64,000 nt of DNA, taken from assembly GCA_033065855.1 (NCBI GenBank), contig JAVXUO010001080.1, positions 124,001-188,000 of the forward strand, given 5' to 3'. How positions within the stretch are numbered: position 1 is the stretch's first letter; the number at the start of each line of letters is the position of its first letter. The notes beneath the pieces are model-generated. The model worked only from the letters and a program-made list of their open reading frames with translations, was not told the DNA's origin and did no database searches. Origin of the DNA: Escallonia rubra (taxonomy: Eukaryota > Streptophyta > Magnoliopsida > Escalloniales > Escalloniaceae). A program made the translations under genes and the position numbers. Below are positions 46,268 through 58,745 of this stretch, piece by piece.

Positions 46268-49200
46268 CTAAGGATCCACTTTAACCCATTGATAACGTCC
46301 GGGAAGAGGTTCATCTTTGACTGGATCAAAGTTGTACCTGCAATTGTCCATGAGAGATATTACATAACCATAACTAGGACATAAATAAGATGGCAGTCAA
46401 GATATCAACAAATAAAAGTCATTACTATGCCAGAGAAATAAATGCTGCTTACTTCTCTATAAATTGTTTTTGCTGCTGTCCTTCAGCGTCAGCAAAAAAC
46501 TCGTCCATTTCATTTGCTGTTGGGATGTCTCGTCTTGTTGAATTTTGCACTCTTGTATTGGCGTCGGTTGAGCTCCTCGGCCTAGTAGTAGAACCAGGAG
46601 TTTTAACGGTTTCTGGATCCCTTATCAAACTGCAAGGTGTGCTCTCCCGGGTGCTCCTGTCATGATGAAATGTAATCTTTGTCACAATTTATAAAACACT
46701 GAATGTTAGAAAGGCAACAAAATTATACGATGTTGCAAGCTCTACATCGAACGAAATTAATTAACGACACGCAGCAGTAGCAGTAAATATTGAAGCCTGT
46801 AAACCATCCAAAAAGTTTTCATGTAGGGAAAATTTTCCATTTTCTGCCAAATTCGTTTATTTTTTCATATCTCATCCATATGCTCCAATCATTCGTGGTA
46901 CCCCACAAACATTTTTCAGTAGATATGTCCTACCAATCATTTACAGCTCACATGTTAATGCGTCAAGACAAAGTGTAATCAGCATGCTACTCTACAAGGC
47001 AACCAGAAGTTTATTTCACCATGATATCCTTTAAATCCAATAACAGGTGCAAAAGGGTTCCAGGAGAAAAAAATAGCCCTTCCCCGAAGTATAAACCCAC
47101 AGTGATTTGGCCCATGCAGGTATTCAACATTGTGGAGAAAAACATAGGGACCCTATTAATTTTCCCCCTTAATTTCTTGTTGTTAATTAACACCAAACAG
47201 AGTAGATTTCTGATAATGCAAAGGAGCAAGTAAAAAGCACAATTTTCTCCTTTTCTTAACTGATCTCTTTACACATTGAAGCAAATAAGAGTTGAATCCC
47301 ATCATCACTTTTCCTGCAGGAAAGCAACAACTTTTTGGGCATAAATGGTCAGGTGAAGCGAGCCTGAAGAAAAAGGTGTCACGTATAGCAAGTCAGAGAA
47401 AAGTAATTTCATAAAAATACCCCGTCCCCAGCAAATCTAGTTACGCAAAACAGTCCTACAAGCCAACACCACATGATCATATATTCCACAAGTATCAAAA
47501 GAAGAAGGTTCATATGTACTAGAAGAAAATTAATAGCTTATGTGCACTAAAGGTGCAAAAAAGATAAACTGAGTACCACTGCAAGCAGTCAAATTCTGGA
47601 AACAACGATGAAAACAGACAAAGGACAGCACTCTCATAAATAAAACAAGTAGGAGCTGAATATGGTTGTAGACTGTCGGTTCCACATGTTTCAGCTTCAG
47701 GTCTTTAACTATTTATCCAAGGACATACCAAGGCAAAAATTACAGGTTTCAGAGACAAAGACAGTAAGTGAGTTAAGTCACAACAAAAAGGAAAAACGAA
47801 GACACTTCAATCAATTCCATTTTCCACATTTTCATGTTTTCAGACCTTGTAAAATAACTGTGCTTCAATGGATTGTTGAGCCAATGATAACAATTCAGTG
47901 ACGATGTACTAGTCAAGACAACACATTTGCAGAAAACAAGCATGAACCAAAGAAGAACCAACTATAACCAAATAAAACACCAGATTAGCTGACAAGCATA
48001 GAAATGACTTCTGATGTACATGCATTTATAGACAGTCAGAGCAACAAAAGAAAGTATTAAGCGTTGGATTCAGGCGAAGTAAGGAATTACAGCACCTCAA
48101 GAACTAATTAAACATCATTTGTACACAATTCAAAATTGCAAGTCAAGTCAAGCGCTGGGAAGAAAGGAAAAAAGGGGGAAAATTAACCAAAAGAAGAAAC
48201 AGGGCTATTTCTCATACTTCCATAGAATCAAAAGCTGAGCAACCAAAGTTTGATCCACCTAAAAGAATTAAAAGCAAGGGCTCTTTAACGTGTAGGAAAA
48301 TGAAATTAAATAAAATTCTTCCCTTCAGAAAAATAAAAATTCAGAAGTAAGAAAAAAATCCTTCGTAACTTTCCGAAATTTTACTACCAGAGTATGAAAC
48401 AAAGCACTTCGAACTTCGAAGAGAAAACAAAAAGGCTTTAACCAATTATTTTACAATAACAAAGAAGGGGAAAAAAAAAACGGAAACCCCAAAATTCCCT
48501 ACAATTAGCATCAGTTATAGGTACGGAGTTTCTCCCCCAGACTTTCCCACATTTTCTTAGCACAGAGCACACAAACATAACATGCAACAGAAACCCTTTT
48601 CCTAAAGCCCTAATTAACTAAATTTAGACTGCTAAATGCTAATCTATCAACCAATTAAGATAAAGAAAAACTTTCCCCTGACTTCCCCACATTTCTCAAG
48701 CACGCAAACAGAGCATGCAAAAAGAAACCCTTTTCAAGAACAAGCCCTAATCAACAAAATTAGGACTTCAACTCAACCTACAAAATAGAAAAACCCAGAA
48801 TACCTTCCGGACTTTCCCACATTTTCCCCAGCACCCAAAGAGAGCATGCAAAAGGAAAATATCCCTAATCAACAAAATTTAAACGTCAAACAGCTAATTC
48901 AACAAAAACCCAGAAAAACCCACCTCTCTCTACCTTCAAATTCCACCACATTCTCCCCAAATGAAGCTTCAATCCCCACATCAACACTCTCATTGATGAT
49001 GGCCTTCTTCGCTTGAACCTCTTCCTCTACACCCGCATCCAGACAACCCCCATCTTTCCTCAAGCAATCCAACTTTACACCCCCGGAATTCACGGATCCC
49101 ACCCCCAATCTCGAGCTCGCTCCGGAACTGGGGCTTGAATTAGGGTTGCTAGGGTTTTGCAGGAGGGTTTTCTGCCTCTTGGAGTCGCCGTGGGACAGAG

Positions 49201-49411
49201 GAATCGGGGGTTTCTCGAGACGGCGGCTGCGGAGCTGGAGGTAAGACCCACCGGAGGGCGCCGAAGACGGAGGAGCCACGGCGGACTTCTGGAGGCGCTG
49301 GAGGGCTAGGGTTTTGGCCCTTGTCTTGACCCCTAGAGACGACTGCTGGGTCACCTCCATGAGGGCTACTAGCTCCCCTGTCGTCTTCGACTTCCTCATG
49401 TACTTGCCCAT
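46268..49411 (-). CDS. KRP: KRP/ICK cyclin-dependent kinase inhibitor (three exons)
   Basis: KRPs (Kip-related proteins, also ICKs) are plant nuclear inhibitors that bind cyclin D/CDKA complexes and restrain the G1/S transition and endoreduplication. On the minus strand the exons are 49411-48924, 46656-46453 and 46337-46268, all with GT/AG introns (2267 and 115 bp), giving 253 residues. The N-terminus [15 protein letters not shown] and [20 protein letters not shown], then [14 protein letters not shown], are family motifs. KRQK at about residue 80 is a candidate nuclear signal. [18 protein letters not shown] spans the exon 1-2 junction. The C-terminal CDK-inhibitory domain (about 205-252) contains [30 protein letters not shown] and WVKVDP. 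The start is the only ATG giving the MGKY motif. No lesion is seen. The N-terminal motifs point to the KRP3/4/5-like branch, but the member is not assigned. Confidence 0.95.
48541..48910. repeat. Three diverged tandem units at the start of KRP intron 1
   Basis: Plus-strand units starting ACTTTCCCACATTTTC at 48541, 48681 (ACTTCCCCACATTTCTC) and 48811 are about 130-140 bp apart. Each continues with an AGCAC...GAGCATGCAA...ACCCTTTT or similar block and a CCCTAAT segment. They lie just inside the splice donor of KRP exon 1 (48923). Confidence 0.8.
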
Positions 49412-49823
49412 TTCTTGCTGTGTGCTTCTTCACTTGGCTCTCATGGGGTGTTTTAGAGAGAGAGAAAAGGGACAGGTGGACGTGAGAGAGAGAGGAGGTG
49501 GGTTTTCGGTTGTTTGTTAGAGAGAGAGAGAGAGAGTAGGGAGGCGGTTTGCAGTTGTTGGTTACAGAGAGAGAGAGAGAGAGGAGGAGGGGCCTGAATT
49601 TTGTACTCATATATTTGTAGAAGAAAGGAAATGAAGCGTAAGGGAGCAAAAAGACGAGTTTGGGGGTTTTAGCGTTTTAACAGGCCTTGGTACCTCTGTA
49701 GTCTGTACTTGCCATTTCTCCCGATAATATGCACACACATTTATAGGATGATATGTGCGTCATGTGTACTTCTTTGTGGATAAACTCCTCTGTTTGAGAT
49801 ATTTTCAAACATACCGAGTATTA
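49412..49823 (-). promoter_or_regulatory. KRP 5' leader/promoter region with CT microsatellites
   Basis: In gene orientation three (CT)n runs lie 45-180 bp upstream of the start codon (plus-strand GA runs at about 49455, 49519-49536 and 49566-49582). Pyrimidine-rich tracts of this kind are common in plant 5' leaders and core promoters. No clear TATA box was fixed. Confidence 0.5.
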
Positions 49824-51309
49824 CGGTCCGTTTAGAAGCAATTCTTTTAAGATTTGAATTTTCAGATTTAGAAATGGATTTGAAATTCAATTCATTTTTT
49901 TTTTGGTTTGGAACGAAAGGAAATTCAAATCACAGAATTCTAATTTTGTGTTTGGAGAACAGAGGAAATAGAAAGGTAATAAATTTTTAGACATTATATC
50001 CTTGACTTACGATGAAAAATAAATTATTGTAAGTGGTTTCAAGTGTGCTAGTGCCATCACATGGTGGTGGTGGTGGTGGTGGTGGTGGTGGCAGTACTGC
50101 ACTGGGTAGCAACATCGACGGAGGAAGTGGTGGGGTTGTCAAGTGATGGTAACGATGGTAGTGGTGATATTGAGGTGTAACTGGTAGTCGTCAACTGACG
50201 CCAATAGTGATGCCGGAGGCAGTTGCGGTGGTGGCATAGTGGTGGCGACGGTGGTGGCAATAGTGGTGGTGGTGGTAGCAGTAGTGATGTGGTGATGGTG
50301 GTGGTGGTGGCGACAGTAGCAATTGTGGCAGTAATGGTGGTGGCAATTGTGGTGGCAGTGGTGATGATAGTGGTGGTGGCAGTAATGGTGGCAACGGTGG
50401 TGGTGGTGGCATTATTGGTGGCTATGGTGGTGGTGGCTGTGGCGGCGACAGTGGTAGTGGTAGTTGTGGTGGCAATGGTGGTGGTGGTGGCAGTAGTGGT
50501 GGCGACGGTGGTAGTTGTGGCAATACTAGCTGTGCTGGTGGTGACTGTAGTGATGGGGGATGTAGTGGCGATGGTGGTGACAGTAGTGGTGGCGGTGGCA
50601 GTGTGGTGGTGGCAGCAACAACAGTGGTAGTTGTGGCAGTACTGACGGTGTTGGCTGTGGCGGTAGTGGTGGCTGCGGTGGTGGTTGTGGTGGTTGTAGT
50701 GGTGGTGGCGGTAGTGTTAGTGGTGGTTGTAGCGTCAGCGACAGTGGTAGTGGTAGTGGCGACGACGATGGTGGTGGCGATAGTAGTGGTGGCGGCGGTG
50801 GCAGTAGTAGTGGTAGCGGTGGTGGTGACAGTAGCGGTGCGGTGGTGGTAGTAAAAGTGGTGTGGCGGTAGTGGAAATGAAGATGGTGGTGGCAGCGATG
50901 ATGGTAGTTGTGGCGGCGGTGGCAGTGGTGGTGGCGACGACGATGGTGGTGGCGACAGTAGTGGTGGCTGTGGTGGTGGTAGTAGTAGTGGTGCCGGTGG
51001 TGGTGGCAGTAATGGTGCCGGTAGTGGTAATAAAAGTGGTGTGGTGGTAGTGGCAATAAAAATGGTGGTGGTGGGTTCATTGTTGGAGAGATCTTGAAAA
51101 AAAGGTAAGATATGTAAATAATTACTTTTAATTTAAGTAAATCGAAATCCCATGAAATCCGACCATTTTTTATCGGATTTCATACTATATAAACAAATCC
51201 AGTCAAATCCCATGAAATCCATTTTCAATTCCTTTTTTTAATATTCCAAACAACAAAATTTGAGAATTTGAAATGAAATCCCATCAATTTCATGGTTCCA
51301 AACACACTC
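49824..51309. mobile_element. PIF/Harbinger-type candidate with TTA target duplication
   Basis: TTA flanks both ends (49821-49823; 51310-51312). The left end CGGTCCGTTTAGAAGCA and the complement of the right end GAGTGTGTTTGGAACCA form a degenerate terminal inverted repeat of the (G)TGTTTGGAA type common in plant Harbinger MITEs. Both arms then contain GGATTTGAAATT/GGATTTCAT-type subterminal repeats for about 150-200 bp. The interior is almost entirely GGT-rich repeat, with no transposase. Confidence 0.6.
50062..51075. repeat. About 1 kb of imperfect (GGT)n/(GGTGGC)n repeat
   Basis: Units such as GGTGGTGGCAGTAGTGGTGG run almost uninterrupted for 1 kb. Because the period is a multiple of three, long Val/Ala-rich (+) and Pro/His-rich (-) open frames arise; these are artefacts. 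Confidence 0.95.
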
Positions 51310-52143
51310 TTATAATTGGAAATTGTATCAACCTCTTGTTACATTTTGGAGATTGGCAAATTATATTTGAGGGTTCGATTGATTCTTTTTTTTTTTTTTG
51401 TTATGTGACATGTTACATCTTTATTAAGTGTCAAGTATTTCGACATGTCTGTCTATTTTGGAACCAGAAATAAAATTTATGGAATGACCGGTAGAGTTCA
51501 GAAAGTTGACTTCGCATTTCATTTCTAAGGAGAAAATATTAAATGGTAATTTTACTCTCAAATTCCACCTCCTCCTCTCGACATTTTGCGCATGATTTCT
51601 TTATCACGGCCTCTATCACCTTTGGACATATGCACATCAACTTTATCGACTACATCTGACCATCAAGGTGTCATGCAGAGCTCCCAAAAATCCATCTTGC
51701 TTTGTATAAGAAAAGGAATTCTAGATTTTAGACTTAAAGTTATAACAAAATCTCTGGAGGCCAATAACTCGTGATAGAGATGGATTTTTTTTAAAAGTTA
51801 TGAGCACACGGAATGGATGGCTGACCTCGATTGTGCATCAACCATGTGACGTTTTACGCTATGCGTTTAGGTTACGGTCAACATGAGTTTGACTAATAAC
51901 CATACAAAAAGATCTCGTGTCATCTGTAAAATTAAATTAGTTTGGCACTCAAATTATATTCTACGAGCTTTGTGTTTCCTACATATCTTATTTTGACTAA
52001 ATCCATACATTTTTGTTACTAACAGAGGTGTAAGCACAGTCTTTAATCTTTCAATGACAAAATGGTTTGAATTTAGCAAAAAAGTGGATGATTTAGCCTG
52101 TATTTAACATCTAAATGTCTTCAGATAGTCCATTTACGTATCT

Positions 52144-52179
<36 letters not shown>

Positions 52180-52959
52180 CCCCCCCCCACCCACACACAC
52201 ACACACACACTCTCGTAGTAATATATAGTAAGAAGTAATAGCGTAAAAAGGCATCTCTTTTCCCCTTTGTTATCCTTGTGGTCCATCGAAGGTAGCATTT
52301 TAGGGGGAAGTACACGAACGAACAGAACGACGAGCATATTCAATAAGTCATGAAAGTCACGTTGGTTTAATTATAGCCATGTTTAGCTTGACGTTTGGAC
52401 CATTACATGACCGTATTGTAATCATAATAAGCATGTTTGGTTCATTGTTGGAGGGGATCTATCAAAAGTATAATCATGATTGTCTTTGAATGTTTGATAC
52501 AAGGGATACATTACTGTAATGGAGTGAAAACTTATGAAAATGACTGAACTGAAGCAACCACATGTTAGTTAATATTATCAAGCAGGCGAAGAAGTGATTA
52601 CTACTTTGCTTATGGCATGCAATGTAAACTTTAGACAGTCACTCAAATACAATAATTTAAACGAAGAAATAAATATGGGATAAGGTTTTAGTTTTCATAA
52701 CGAAGTTGAGCGTAATGATTAGGAAATTATTTGAGTGAGGGAATTAGAGTAATTCACTTGGGCGTGTCTGGTAAGCATTAAAGATGGGCGATCCCGTACA
52801 AAGAGTACCTAAACAATGTTTTGTTCAATGTGGTAAGCATTAAAGATGGTGGAACCCCTACTGTAATATTGACTTCTAATTGCAATTGAATGCTTGTTAA
52901 AAGAGGTTAATTGGCCGGTAAAACTGAATCTCCTATTGTTTTTCTTTGGTGCAAATCAT
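51310..52959. other. Intergenic stretch with a compound microsatellite
   Basis: No gene is recognised. A compound (CT)n-(C)n-(CA)n microsatellite lies at 52146-52211, and TGGTAAGCATTAAAGATGG is repeated 79 bp apart (52770 and 52849). Confidence 0.55.
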
Positions 52960-53230
52960 GACTATTTTGACTCTATAGGCTTGGGTCTTCAATATGAGAC
53001 TCGGGAGAGTTCGGATTATCTTCCCGTCTCTGGTTATCCATTAATTTGGTAACTTCAAATACGGGTAGCCCTTATGTTTATCGTACTTTCCTTCAAGGCC
53101 ATGTGGGCCATTTTTCAAGACCATCCGTTTGGATGCGTTGTCTTAGTTGTTCCAGGAATACCCGTTTGGGTATCACCTTAGGTTGTAATGGATAACGTGT
53201 TTTAATGAAATTTGCTTATAAAAAAAAAGT
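52960..53230 (+). mobile_element. Possible LINE or retroposon 3' end with poly-A
   Basis: The stretch ends TTTTAATGAAATTTGCTTATA followed by nine A's (53222-53230), the kind of 3' end seen in plant L1-type LINEs. It is preceded by GGTTGTAATGG. No coding part remains and the flanks give no exact target duplication. Confidence 0.35.
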
Positions 53231-54763
53231 CATATTATTTTTTTATTGGAATCATGAAGCTCTTTAGTGAATCAATAGGATACCCCCCAAAGGTTAACTC
53301 TCAGAGCTAAAATTATTTAGCTCTCACGATTTATTAGGAAATAAATTCTCAGAGATCAATGACCCTCAGGCTATCAAGAAAGTAATTGTTAGGATTCATC
53401 AAAACAAGGCGATTCAAGGAAAGGAGAAAGTAGACTCGAAAACTGGCAAACTCAAGCAAAGGTACCAGACTCGAGATATCAATTCAGCCTCAACTAAGGC
53501 AGTGGACTTGGAGGAGAGAGAAACATGTATTTACACTTCGTGATTAGCAAGAAAGCTATACTTATACATACCCCTTACACTCAAATGATATTCACTTATG
53601 AAATTCTAAATATTGGACATATTGCATATAGTCTTTTTATTTTTCAAATTCTAATCAATATTTACTTTCAAGAGTTAAAATGAGAACTTGTGAAACCTCT
53701 TAAGACCATCCTGAACCAAATGTAACGCCTTGATTCTGCAACTTCGACCCTTCTATAGCACTTCCTACCTACATTCCCAGTGCCAATTTCTGGGTTACTT
53801 GCTTATATGGTTTTTCTCAAATGGTAATCAAGTTCTGGAGGTTAAATAGCCGGAATGAGAAAGTCTTTTGGTGCTATACTAATTGACCAAAAAAATTTCG
53901 TGCATACAATTGGGAATCTCGAGTAATGGCTTATCGCCAATTAGCACATTTTAGTATCTACATTGGGAAGGGTTTTTCGAGTTCCCTAATGGACAGGCCG
54001 GGCATAAGGACTGCGGTAAAAAACGGGTTAGGTCAAAAATGGGTCGTACCTACATGTAACCCAACAAGACACGGGTCGATGCGGGTCAGGTCACAAACTG
54101 ATCAAGCACTAAAAATTCTTTTAAAGGGCATAAGCGGATGTATTCTCATCATAGTTATAACTACTCATAATATTTCTTAATGCCTTATGTACGAAAAGAG
54201 AATGGCTATTGACGAATTTTTTTTTAATTATTGAACATATTTTCACCCGTCTACGACCAAATGAATACATTTAGGACATTTAAGGATTGCATCACCAAAT
54301 GTCATCTTTCCCTCGGAAGTGTTAGTCAATAAAGTGAATTTATAAAAAAAGACCATTAAACTTTATGGCAAAATTAAAACAATTTAAAGTTTATGTTGCA
54401 ATTAAGGGAAAAAAAAAGGGAACCTACCTCTAGGTCATTAGAACTTCGTGCCATTTGCCATTTATTCGCGATACGAGTTAGAGCCGACTTTCATGACTCA
54501 CGAGAATTAAACATTGGATACCTTCTGTATAGTGGCCACGTGGAAAGTGCATTTTTTGTTTTTTGTGTACATATATTTCTGAGTATTAATTTGATTCTCA
54601 AACACGTCCCCATTGCACTAATGAGCATAGTTCACCACGCGCCTTTCCCTGTTTGCCTAGAAGAATAAGAAAGAGGGAGATGATGTTTTTTCAACACAAA
54701 AAGAGTAAAGCAATTTTTTTCTTTTTTTGAAATTATCAGTATTACGATTCATATGGTCCGCAG
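53231..54763. other. Intergenic stretch, no gene seen
   Basis: AT-rich with several poly-A/T tracts. The open frames at 53926-54180 and 54393-54668 show no recognisable domain. Confidence 0.5.
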
Positions 54764-54858
54764 GGGCGGAGCTACGCTTGTACGAGGGGGGGCTAATGTA
54801 CCCCCTCAACTTTTGATTTTTTTTTCCCATTTCACATCTCTCTCTTTTTGCCTACGAC

Positions 54859-54891
<33 letters not shown>

Positions 54892-55200
54892 ATGCCGCCC
54901 AAGGGCCAAGTCTCTCACCCATTCCCACTCTCCCAGTCCCAGACCGGCAGGCCGCAGACGAAGTCACAGGCAACGTCACGACCGGCGACGGCCGGCAGCG
55001 TGTGGAGACCCGCTCAGATCTGGAATAAATGGAGGCATCGACTGGCGACGAGGTCGTCTTCACTCTTTAGATCTGAAACCTTCAACCGATTAGATGAAGT
55101 AGTGAGCGCCGTACTGACCGGCGAGTGGCAACGGCAAGGCGAGGACTCCACTGTCCAACAACAATCTGCCGGCGACGACGCATTGACGACCGGTGAGAGA
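54764..55200 (+). repeat. Second copy of the segment carried by the CACTA element
   Basis: It shares with 1686-2115 the series GGGGCGGAGCTACG, GGGGGGCTAATGTACCCCCT, GCTCAGATCTGGAA...TGGAG and GGCAAGGCGAGGACTCCAC, in the same order, with a different middle including a (CT)n tract (54858-54891). Open frames here are GC-rich without a known domain. No terminal structure could be fixed at this copy. Confidence 0.75.
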
Positions 55201-57195
55201 TTCATTATTTTCATATTTAGTTACGCATTTTTAGATTGTCAATTTGTCATTTACTTTCCTAATTGAGCATTTTATTTTGTTGATTGAGTATTTCAGATTT
55301 TTAATTGAGCATAAAAATCATTTTAGATTGTTGATTGAGATGCTTTCCTAATTTGTTTTCGATGTTACTTTTCCAATTACTTTCGTAATAACATCCATGA
55401 TTGGGACTAGATTGATTTACTCTACTGTGTTTAATGAAAGCCTTTTAAATTTATTTTGGAGACTTTTAGACTCAACAGGGAAGACGAAGTAAAAATCAGT
55501 CTATGGGGACTAGAATCTTGAAGTTATTCCTCAAGACCCTTTACCACTTCACCTACCCCTTGAATTTTAGAAGGAAAATTTAGTAATGCCCTTACGCATC
55601 AATTTTAACATTTTGAATATTTGATAGGTCAACTTTAAAATGGTGTTAAACACAAATTTGATGCGTAGGAAGTAACACGAGAAATAAATGCGACAAGTGT
55701 AGTCTTCTGATTAATCTCTTTTATACAAAGTGTGTTAAATCAAAGGTCTGATGACATAGCACCAATTTTAACGGTTCAATCTTCTCAAAATGGTACAAAA
55801 AGAAAGCAGGTTTGTGATGTCGATTCAGGAGTTTGGCGGCGTGATTGCAAATAGAACAATATGAACTTTTCAAGCTGATGCAAAAGGACGACAAAGAGTT
55901 GATGCCGATCCGAGGGCCTGGTGGAGGCTTGATCCTAAATAAAAGGGTAAATGTGTAAGATTTTCGTCAAGTAATCACCTTGAAATCGAAAGTTCGAGAC
56001 TTTCTCTGTCCTCAAAGGCTTGAGCTAAAAAGTCACGCAATAGCTTTTCTCTCTTGATGTCAAAGGTATGTAATAAACCAAGAGTCATAACATCTTCCAA
56101 ATGTATATACTTTGCCGTAAATCAAGATCTTCTGATGTACAGCACATTTAACGATAAAAGATTGTCACTGAAAGTGTTTTCTCGTTATTAAAAAAAAAAT
56201 TTAATGACAATTTTTTGTTGCTAAAAATATTTAGCGGCATTTTTTTCTCCTGATCCATGTGCCGTAGATATGGTGTCAAGAGTTTTGATAAAATCCAACA
56301 TTTATCTCAACTATCTCTTTATCTTTAGTTAGCTTTAAGGGGATAACAATTTCCCTTTTTCTTGTTTTCTTGAAACGAAAAATGTAAAGTGATAACCTAA
56401 AAAGTTAATATGATAGTTTTCTTATCCTTTTTTTTATTTTTATCTTTTTACAATTTGTCACATGAAAACTTGTGGTTTGACAATTTAAAAAGTGCACGCC
56501 AACATTTGAAGCGTCTAGTGTTAGCCTTTCACTTGCCGTGGAATTATTTTCACAAAGCAGCTTAATGCCACATGGCGCTTCACTATTTGTTCAAAAAATT
56601 ACTCATCTTCAAGGATACTGTCATTCTCTTCCATTTTGTACAGCAAGAACATAAACTTAAAAAAGGAACCAATGGGTTTTGAGGAATGTCAATTTATTAG
56701 TGTCGGTTTGTTTACCACTTTTTAAATTCAGTTTATGAAAATACTAAAATGAAACCGGTCACAGACTCTTTGAAGCGTATTATTAAAATTCATCTCACTC
56801 ACTTTGAATTATAAATGTGCGTAAAATGGTATTCTGACAGCATTGAAGAGCCGTATATTTTTATCTGGCATGTCATAAAAATGAAAGGAAAAAAGAAAGA
56901 AAACGGTAAGTAAACTGAAGTTGTACATTGTAGGTAACTTATATTCTCAATGTCTTTGGCGTCCAAATTAGTATTCATATCATAATACGAATATCAATAT
57001 TGAGTAATTTTAAGTAGGAGGTTGATGACAAAAATGAAAAAGGAAAAATAACACCCGGATCCAAACAATTTTAGTCCTCTCATATACTCGTATTAGTACA
57101 TTTGGACAGACACTACCATCATTTGCTTACAGAACTATATACAAGTCGGGCTTAGTTACTCAACAAAAGTTCTTTCGTTGCCTTAATTATAACAA
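55201..57195. other. Intergenic stretch, no gene seen
   Basis: AT-rich throughout. A short TTAGCGGCA/GTCACTGAAAG-type patch at 56160-56240 vaguely resembles CACTA subterminal repeats but is too weak to call. Confidence 0.5.
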
Positions 57196-57212
57196 TGATT
57201 CAAGGCCACTTT

Positions 57213-57677
57213 TTATTTTATGTTATAGGGAAGTGATTTTATTTCGCAAGTTTTGGGGTACATCGTCTTAGATGACAAGCGTGGCAATTTTCAATGCCTT
57301 TTCCATCCATTTTCAAAAGTTATCAAGAGTTCTAGCATACTGAGCTAATTTGTGGGCTACTCTATTTCATGTTCTCTTTATAAGGCTAAAATCACATCGA
57401 TAGAAGTTCTTGCACATCTCTTTAGCTTCATCAATCACGTTGCCCATTCCTGATAAGTTCTCGCCTTCCTACCGAAATGCTGGAATAATATTTGCTATAT
57501 CGGCTTCAAGGATTACGTCCCTAAATTCACATTCGAGTCCAAAATACACTGCTTCAAAAGCTGCCAGTGCTTGTGCACTTTTTGGTTTCAGTGAACCCAT
57601 TATTTTTTTCGACAAACCTGCATAAAAATCACCTTTGTTACCTCGAACCACTACCCCAAAACCGATTGCGCATTCCT
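57213..57677 (-). mobile_element. 5'-truncated LINE (RNase H end) with 17-bp TSD
   Basis: An exact 17-bp direct repeat TGATTCAAGGCCACTTT flanks the insert (57196-57212; 57678-57694). In minus orientation the insert starts inside the RNase H-like (RVT_3) domain (ECAIGFGVVVRGNKGDFYAG, LSKKIMGSLKPKSAQALAAF, EAVYFGLECEFRDVILEADI). It continues through stops to the C-terminal FYRCDFSLIKR and RVAHKLAQYARTLDNF, terminates at 57225-57223 and ends in an A-rich tail (CATAAAATAAAA) at the TSD. Truncation, tail and long TSD are the marks of LINE retroposition. At least four in-frame stops make it a dead copy. Confidence 0.87.
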
Positions 57678-57694
57678 TGATTCAAGGCCACTTT

Positions 57695-58736
57695 GAGGAC
57701 ATTTCATATAGGAATATGGTTAGCCAAAGCAAGTAGAATAAGCACGATATTATGTCAAGCATTTTCCAAATCAAGACAATATAAGGGTATAAGGGTGGTT
57801 TCTAAGACGATGGAGCCATAAACTAGAAGATCGGTATGCTCATTAGGCATCTATACAGTATATAAAGGAAAATTTTCTTTTGATGTAATACTTCTTTGGT
57901 GTTACACAACTTCTTATCTATAACGAGGACAAGCGACACTATGGAAAATTTCTTTAAATAAATGACGCAAAATAAAAATATTATAGTAATAACTACTTTA
58001 AGGACATGTTTGGTTTTCATGCATCATGCTTGATTCTTTAACAAAGTTCAATTTAACAACTTTATATTTGGACATGGGGTCATTTAAAATTGGTTAAAAC
58101 CTTTAGGACATGTTTGTTTTTTATATATTAAAACACTTATAAATCATGCTTGATTTTTTAACAAAGTTTATTTTAAAAACTTTATAATTGGAGATGGGGC
58201 TATTTAAAATTCATTAAAAAGTATAGTAAAAAAAATCTAATAAAGGCCAAACTTGATATATCATAGAAATCATATTACTAACTTAAAATCTGCATACGCT
58301 GTGTCACGATAACTCATACTACATAACACCAAAACAAGTGAATGCATGGAACTAGGTGCTGCAATTCACAACAACCTTGAAGAGATCCAAATGTGCAACA
58401 TATGTGCCAAATAATCTTTTATCTGTCATTCTTTCTCGATAAAATCTTTGAGCAATTAGTATGAATCTGATCTAAATTGGATAAAGTTTAGATCACATTC
58501 TAACTACGACAACGTAGGTGAATTTGATCTAGATCGAATAAAATTTAGATAAGATTCTAACTCCGGCAGCCACCTACGCTGCCAACCGGAATAAAAAAGT
58601 AATTTTTGAAAAATAAACTAGTTTTAAAAATAAAAGAATATAAAACTAAATGAATGGAACAATATTTAATAGGGTTTTACAGAACGAGTTGGGTCTAAAT
58701 TTAATAAGTGGGGGCGGGCTGTTCCCTTGTTCACCT
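57695..58736. other. Intergenic stretch with short tandem duplications
   Basis: Two diverged copies of a roughly 105-120-bp unit lie at about 58002-58103 and 58104-58223 (shared GGACATGTTTG, ATCATGCTTGATT, TTTAACAAAGTT, ATGGGGC/TCATTTAAAATT). A second duplication of about 75 bp is at 58455-58565 (GAATCTGATCTAAATTGGAT against GAATTTGATCTAGATCGAAT). No gene is recognised. Confidence 0.75.
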
Positions 58737-58745
58737 TAGTTGTAT

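Noticed and set aside
50223-51080. Long Val-rich (+) and Pro/His-rich (-) open frames
   Set aside because: Artefacts of the GGT repeat.
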